From Pyricularia pennisetigena (Eukaryota; Ascomycota; Sordariomycetes; Magnaporthales; Pyriculariaceae): a DNA stretch of 64,000 nucleotides. Each line of letters begins with the position of its first letter. Position 1 is the stretch's first letter. Under the pieces are notes generated by a model that was not told where the DNA came from, searched no databases, and saw nothing but the letters and a program-made list of their open reading frames with translations. The translations under genes were made by a program, and so were the position numbers. Location: assembly GCF_004337985.1 (NCBI RefSeq), contig NC_043744.1, positions 2,020,408-2,084,407 on the forward strand, in the 5' to 3' direction. Positions 58,285 to 64,000 of the stretch are shown here, in pieces.

Positions 58285-60262
58285 TCATTCATACTTGTAG
58301 CAGAGTCTGCCTCCAGCAGTATCCATCACGTCACGAATAGTGAGCGGCTCGCTGAAGCCAGGGTACTCGAGAACATGATTGATCGTGATGTTCTGGTACT
58401 CGACGTCGCCAAAGAAGTTGAAGGGGTAGGCGAACATGGTGTCGGGTCCGGAAACGTCGCTCTTGCGCTTGGGCCAGTCTGGATCGAGCAAGCCAGGTCA
58501 CGATCAGCAAGCAGAAAAAAAAAAAAGAAAAGAAAAGAAAAGAGAGAATCAGAAAAAAGGCTGATGGTGAATTTAAGGAAAGGGGGGATCGTCAAGATCC
58601 GGACTCACCCATGCGCTGCCACACGTCCCAAATCCTATCAAGGCCGGCGTGGATGAAGTAGAAGAGAGGGTCACCAGGCGACGAGAAGGTATCAGCGGCC
58701 TGGAAAGCATGGATCAGTTGTTTGACGATACAAATGGGATCCGTCCCCCGCGGACAAGGGATCTGCCTGTCTTACCTCGCCAACCTGGCCTCCAATGCTC
58801 AGGTGCATACCACCATGGATTGTCATGTCCTCAACGCTGAAGCTAAAACCCTGGATCCAGCGGTTAAAGTCCCAAAAGTTGGTGTTCGCCAAGGTCTTGC
58901 TGATCACCTCGTCACTCATAGAAGTCGATGCAAGAGTCGGGCTCAAATCACGGCGAAGGCAGTGGGGCTGGGGCTCCAGGGAGTCGCCTGAAATATTTGG
59001 TCGAGCCAGGTTAGCCGCTGCTGGTGAGAATGCGGAACTTCACAGGGCTGAAGCGACCGTTGCATACCTAGACCCATGGGAACGGTGAGGTTGGCAAAGG
59101 GGCCCGTGGTGACGCAACCTGTACTGGCAGTCAGTAAAAGGGGGAATTCGCTGGAAGACGGATTCCCGTTTACGCACCTCCTCCAGTGCGGCCTGGGATT
59201 TCCGTCGGGGTCTTGATGGGGAACTCAATGGGCGAGCTCACATCCTCGATGAAAGCACCGTTGCCTCCCAAACCATAGACATCATCAAAGATGGGAGACT
59301 TGGCAAACTTCTCCATGGTGTTGTCATGCTCAATCCCTAAAGAAGGAGGATATGATTCAGGTCAGTTCGCAGCAGGTTCACATGTCACGATTGCACTGTG
59401 CTAAATTGCTCCTTACCCCAGTATCTGTATTGCGAATCCACAAAGCATGTTGGTAAGTGGATTTGGTTGAAAAGGAATCTAGGTTCATTTACCAAAGTCA
59501 AGCACTTACGGCAGGGTTCCTTTGAAACCACATAGAGACTTGAGTTCTGTCTCGTACAGGTACATCATCCACCGATGCCATCTGAAAATACAACAACACC
59601 ATGACGGCCAGTCAGCAAACGTGTGGAGCATCTACCGGTACACCTACTCAATAATCGACATGACATATATAGTACTGCTTACGCCAGGAATTGGCCCTGT
59701 CGCTCAGAGGTCAGCCAGCCAGCCAGTTAGCCAGCAGATAGTAGAGGATCGATGGACGAGGGTGTGTCGTCTTGTTTCTCCTTAGAAGCGGACCCACTCA
59801 CATTGAAATGCATCGCATGTCCAACCTTAATATGCATGCCCTGAAAGTCATCAAACCGGGACTTGGCTGCCGGGTAAAGGTCATTGCTCTTGCTGGGAGT
59901 AGACATTAAGCACTTGACAGCCTCAACATAGTGAAGCTTTTCGTTTTGGGACAGATCGCGCCTGCACCACGAGTTACAAGAGAATTTTGGTGGTTAGCAG
60001 CCGGTCAAAGTCAACCAGGACATACCTGAAGTTGGGTTGCGTTGAAGGACAGGGCACTAAAAAGAAAAAGCCGTGGACATGAGGGGTGTAAAGTAAGCAA
60101 GCCCACCCCAGTTCAAAGTTCAGTCACATACCATTCCCGGCGCACGACTGGTTGAACACACCGGTCGGTCTTCACCGGTCCAGGAGGGGTGGCGACAACT
60201 GGCCCGGGTCTCGCAAACAATAGCAGGCCCGAGGCCAGGATGGCAGACAAAGAACCGCGCAT
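58285..60262 (-). CDS. Secreted tyrosinase-like copper oxidase
   Basis: Type-3 copper protein predicted to hydroxylate or oxidise phenols. Ten exons (60262-60132, 59961-59802, 59696-59683, 59581-59510, 59424-59417, 59336-59178, 59118-59068, 58987-58776, 58699-58609, 58478-58285) give 363 residues. A signal peptide covers about 1-24 (LSAILASGLLLFARP). CuA ligands are H87, H95 and H104 (FDDFQGMH, AMHF, AWHRW); CuB ligands are H256, H260 (IHGGMH) and H286 (DPLFYFIHAGLDRIW). All six histidines are kept, but the usual His-His before AxxDR is Ile-His. Exons 3 (14 nt) and 5 (8 nt) are microexons; they restore GQFLA-WHRW and LP-YW. All phases agree from exon to exon. No large C-terminal cap domain is present, so it belongs to the short tyrosinase-like group. 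An alternative for exon 5 is a longer exon after a 32-nt intron, which I find less likely. Confidence 0.88.
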
Positions 60263-61008
60263 TGTCTCCAGAAAGCCCGTTAGTCTTTTAGGTTGGGTCG
60301 TTGAAGATTATGATAATGGACAAGAAGCCATCAACTCCAAAAAAAAGGGCAACAGGATCAAGATCACTTTATATAGTCTATGCCGCAAAGCATATCAGCA
60401 GGCTCAAGGTGGGCAATCCGGTACGGCGACACTTGTTTGCTGACATTTTTCTGCTAGGGTTGTTGGCTATTGATTTCAATTCGATAGATTGTTGCGGCAG
60501 TCCTTCCTCAAGGGGACAGCAGCCCGGGGATTTCTCGGTCCCTGCCCCTGCTCCCAATCGTTGCTGAGGTTGTATTAAGCAGCAAAAGACATGCCGCCTG
60601 CACCTGGAATAAGCGGCCACCTCTACGATGCATCGACCGCCCCGATTGGCTGCGAACCTGCTATACTGGGCTCGAGTGCTTAGGTCAGGGGGTCAATAAT
60701 GTCCTTGGCAGCGGGGATGGTTGATTTCCCATCTGCAGGTTTCACAAGCGACCGACCAGGCTCATCGGTAGGAATTCATCCCAAACATTTATTCCATTCG
60801 TTCCTTGACCCATTTCATCCAAGAGAACAAACATTCTGTTGTGGTCTGATACAAAGAAATTGTTCGAGCTTGAACCAGATTGCTCTAGATCTAGTCTTGA
60901 ACAGTTTAGTATCGAGATTTACTTTGATTCAGCTCTTATTTTTTGACGGATCTTCCAAGATTTACAGATTGACCTAGTGTTTTAAGTTATGTTTAAAATA
61001 ATTACCTA

Positions 61009-61052
61009 GGTACAGATACGGGTACGGGTACAGGTACAGGTACAGGTACAGG
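61009..61052 (+). repeat. GGTACA/GGTACG hexamer repeat
   Basis: About seven imperfect six-base units (GGTACAGATACGGGTACGGGTACA...), followed by GGTAGGTAAG. Each unit contains GTAC, so the tract is partly self-complementary. Confidence 0.88.
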
Positions 61053-61437
61053 CGACAGGCAGGGAGGTAGGTAAGAACAAGCTTTCCACCTAGAACTGCG
61101 CCAAAAAATACACCTTTACCTTTGGTGAAAATAAAGTCAGATGTTCATGACGGGATGCCACCCTCCACCTTCGGGCACTGACCTTTGATCCGTAACTTTG
61201 GAGGCGGAATCGCTGTCTGGAAGCAGGCCAATGCCTGCCAGCAAAGAGCTCGAGTCGTGATCTATCCCATCAGATCATTGGGGACCACCGGCAACAAGAA
61301 CCATCTTGTGTCATGCATGGGCGGTGGCTTTGAACAAGGAAGGAACAGAGAGTATCGGCCGAAAGTGCGATACAGGAAACATTACATTACATATAGCCCA
61401 GCGCCAGGCCAGTCCCTGGACGCGCAAATGGCAATCT

Positions 61438-61439
<2 letters not shown>

Positions 61440-61477
<38 letters not shown>
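61440..61477 (+). repeat. T38 homopolymer
   Basis: A run of 38 T in the divergent intergenic region. No flanking duplication or element body was recognised. Confidence 0.9.
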
Positions 61478-61480
<3 letters not shown>

Positions 61481-62341
61481 TTTTGGTAAAGTCGCCCCCT
61501 CGTCCATCTTGTACTTGGCTTGCTTACATGGCTAGGGTAGTGTCTATGACAACAACTTGAACATATTTTATACACGCCTTTACTGGTGAATACATACATA
61601 CTTATGCTGCTTCCATCGACAACACGGCTATTTTTTTCTGTCTTCTTAACGAAATTTCTTGTTTAGGCGAAACCCCAGAAGACATCCCGGCATCCTACAC
61701 GGCCCCTTGTCACCGAGCCGGGGATCTTGCCGTTGCGGCCTTTCTTTTTTGTTGACCAGGTGTGGCCGGTGATATCCATTGGCAGGGCCCATCGGGCAAT
61801 TGCCAGCACTAACGTACTGTACTGCAAGAAGTAAAGGTTGCATCCAGAAATCCAGCCTGTGCCAGTACGTTTTGCCCTTTTTCTATTCGACATGATTCCT
61901 CTTTTGCCAAGATATAACCCCGGGATCCTACCCGCAGGCATGCATGAGAACGAGTGCGGGAGGGCAACCAGGAAGAAAAGAGAAAGAAAAAAAAGAGAAG
62001 AAAAGAAAAGAAAACCCTCCGCGATCCCTGGGGTCTGTGTGCAAACCTATGTCGTTCCTCGCAAAGAACCCGCTCCTTTTATCTGATTTACCTTTTTCTC
62101 TTACTCGTGAACATACAAACAGTGGAATCCTCTCAGCCCGACTAACAAGTAGGGGGAGAAAAAACCCACCAGAGCCCATCCGCTTCTCTGCTGGAATTCT
62201 CCAGGTCATAACACAGCGTTCGTTGTAAACATGACCGTTGACACCACCTGACGATCCACCTTACGCTAGTCAAGCGCCATACGGACCCAAAACCTGGATA
62301 CCACTACCTACCGTACATGGTAGTAGATCTAGGGTTTCAGA

Positions 62342-64000
62342 ATGCCATCATATCTCGTCCCTCGAGACGACCCACAACCACCGCCGCCAACGGTCCCGTT
62401 CAAAGACTCGCCGGGCTACAGCGCCAATAAGACTTTGATCATTAATTGCGTCTTTATAGTCTTGACCACCTTCGTGGTCTCGGTGCGGCTTTTTGTGAGA
62501 GCCTTCATGACAAAGGCGCTGGGGATCGACGACCTGGTGTGCTTTCTTGCTTTTGTATGTGTCACAAAGCGCCACATTTCTTGATATGCTGGGGGACAAA
62601 TCTGGGGGTCTCTTGGAGGGTTTCCTTTCTTTTTGAATCCATGCCTTTTTCTAACCTAAAAATCTCCCCCCCAAAAAACAGTGTTTCGTCATTACCCTCT
62701 CTAGCATGGAAATACATTGTAAGTCCGCGCCTCCTTTCGGCCCGTCCCGCAGAGCTTAGGCTTGGCCGTCGTGCTAACTTGGCAAATGCCTTTTCCTTAG
62801 CAATTCAATACGGCAGCGGCGCACATATTATGTATGTAACGCCGGAAGCTTTGGCGTTTTGGTTCGAGGTAAATCTTCCCCTGACATCTGAACCGAACTA
62901 CATCTTTATACCCTTCTTTGTCTTCTCACACAAAGGCTAAAACCATCGTCATCGCAACAGGCCTTGGTCAACCAGACTCTCGTCTACTTTCTGGCCACGG
63001 GCTTCATGCGCCTATCCATATTGACGTTTCTTCCTCGGCTGAACAAAGATCGTATGTTGATCAATTTGCATGTTCCTGGCCTCGTACTCTCACGTCGCCC
63101 GTCGTGGAACCAAGCCACAACCACTAACATCAACTTGTCCGTGAATTTTAGTCCAAGAACGGAAGTTCAAGGTAGCTATATGGGTCACTGGCTTCATCAT
63201 TGTTGCACAAACCATAGGCTGCATTGTGTACCGGCTCACCGAATGCAACCAGATCAGGTACGCTCCCGAATCTTGTCTCTTACAAGACTCCCTTTTTTTT
63301 CCCCCCTCTCTCTCTCTGTCTCCAGGCCGAATGCGTCGCATCTTGAATCGGAAACTCGTCTGACAAAACTTGTCTTCTGTGCTGTAGTGATATCTGGAAA
63401 CCCCCAGATCTAACGACGGGGAGATGCGTCCCTGCTGAACAGGAAAACGCCATGATCGTCGGACACCAGTCCATAGGCCTCATCGTCGACGTCGCGCTGC
63501 TCGCCCTGCCCATATGGATCATTTATGACAAGATGCTCTTCAGCAAGAGGGCCGTACAGGTAATCTTGATCTTTAGCATTGGTATCTTTGTCGTCGTGGC
63601 GGGTATCATCCGTCTCTACATGTTAAAGACGCTCCTATTCCTGGCAGACCCGTAAGTTTTTATTTCCTCCCCTCCCGCAGTCCCCCCTCCCCCTCCCTAT
63701 CCGCTAGAAGAAAATGGCCTTGCCCCAAACAAACCAATCAACTCAAATCGTACCTAAAAACGAACAAAAAAAAAAAAAAGAACCTACAACATCACGACCA
63801 TCGGCGTCTGGACCGACCTCGAAGGCCACATAGGCCTATGGTGCGGCTGCTTCCCGGCCATGCAGCCGCTCCTACGCCTCCTGTCATACAAACTGAGCTT
63901 CCGCTCCAAGCTGAGGAGTTACCTCCCTCACAGAGACGGACACGACGGCAAGAACCCGGCCGGCAGCGGCGCACTCAACAACACCATCGGCAGCGGCGGC
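62342..64000 (+). CDS. Fungal rhodopsin-domain integral membrane protein (3' end cut by window)
   Basis: Seven exons are visible: 62342-62554, 62682-62718, 62801-62868, 62961-63051, 63152-63257, 63388-63651 and 63781 to beyond 64000. The joined frame is open to the edge. It shows seven membrane segments of the fungal rhodopsin-domain family: NKTLIINCVFIVLTTFVVSVRLFVRAF...LGIDDLVCFLA (segments 1-2, with the DD motif), QALVNQTLVYFLATGFMRLSILTFLPRL, FKVAIWVTGFIIVAQTIGCIVYRL, then RCVP, HQSIGLIVDVALLALPIWIIYD, VQVILIFSIGIFVVVAGIIRLY and VWTDLEGHIGLWCGCFPAMQPLL. The last two patterns (RL-x-x...W...E...GCFPA-PLL) are diagnostic. Some members, such as Pth11-like proteins, act as G-protein-coupled sensors, but most are uncharacterised, and no CFEM domain precedes this one. 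The C-terminal tail is incomplete. Confidence 0.86.

Larger units (their letters stand above)
60263..62341. other. Intergenic stretch
   Basis: Upstream region of the tyrosinase gene and promoter of the rhodopsin-domain gene, which are divergent. It contains a GGTACA microsatellite, T38 (61440-61477) and purine-rich AAGAAAAGAAAAG patches (61975-62020). The first 120 bases before the tyrosinase ATG are A-rich. No gene seen. Confidence 0.6.

Noticed and set aside
60026..60056. 31-nt candidate exon inside intron 1 of the tyrosinase gene
   Set aside because: It has AG and GT borders, but including it breaks the phase; skipping it gives VRREW-RDLSQNEK, the conserved tyrosinase sequence.

Overview
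The window is nuclear DNA of a filamentous ascomycete (Pezizomycotina, most likely a Sordariomycete). Genes are cut by short introns of about 57-170 nt with GT/AG ends and CTAAC or CTGAC branch-like boxes. Families such as the fungal rhodopsin-domain membrane proteins, Uds1-type coiled-coil proteins and secreted cupredoxins and tyrosinases point the same way. I could rebuild eighteen protein-coding genes, seventeen complete and one cut by the right edge. I could not assign a species. There are two runs of N (36698-36906 and 48331-48446) and many very long A or T homopolymers.

Layout. 1-5 kb: a bacterial-type acetolactate decarboxylase and a secreted copper-binding cupredoxin. 5-10.8 kb: V-ATPase a subunit (vph1) and an F-box/LRR-like protein, both minus. 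10.8-14.4 kb: gene-free, with a possible SINE-like structured repeat. 14.4-21 kb: an ING-type PHD-finger chromatin protein (minus), cis-prenyltransferase rer2 (minus) and the Dsc2 pseudorhomboid (plus). 22.8-29.7 kb: a Uds1-type septation coiled-coil protein (plus) and a Tcp11/Sok1 protein (minus). 29.7-39.6 kb: a gene desert of about 10 kb containing the first N gap. 39.6-46.5 kb: ksh1 (KISH, minus, very short exons), taf13, a DMT-family transporter and rvb1, the last three on plus. 48.5-57.5 kb: an HMG-box regulator, dynactin p150 and, tail to tail with it, sec65/SRP19. 58.3-64 kb: a secreted tyrosinase with ten coding exons, then a rhodopsin-domain membrane protein running off the edge.

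Most genes are conserved single-copy housekeeping genes and do not form one pathway. Several act in the secretory route (sec65 in ER targeting, rer2 in dolichol synthesis, dsc2 in Golgi quality control, ksh1 in the early secretory pathway, vph1 in the vacuole), but I see no evidence that they are clustered by function. Candidate novelties are mostly structural: microexons of 14 and 8 nt that restore the tyrosinase core, a KISH gene whose first coding exon may be the ATG alone, stop codons embedded in donor-like motifs in two genes, tandem donors six bases apart in dynactin, a possible SINE-like element at 13.4-13.7 kb, and the 10-kb desert. I found no convincing new multi-gene system.
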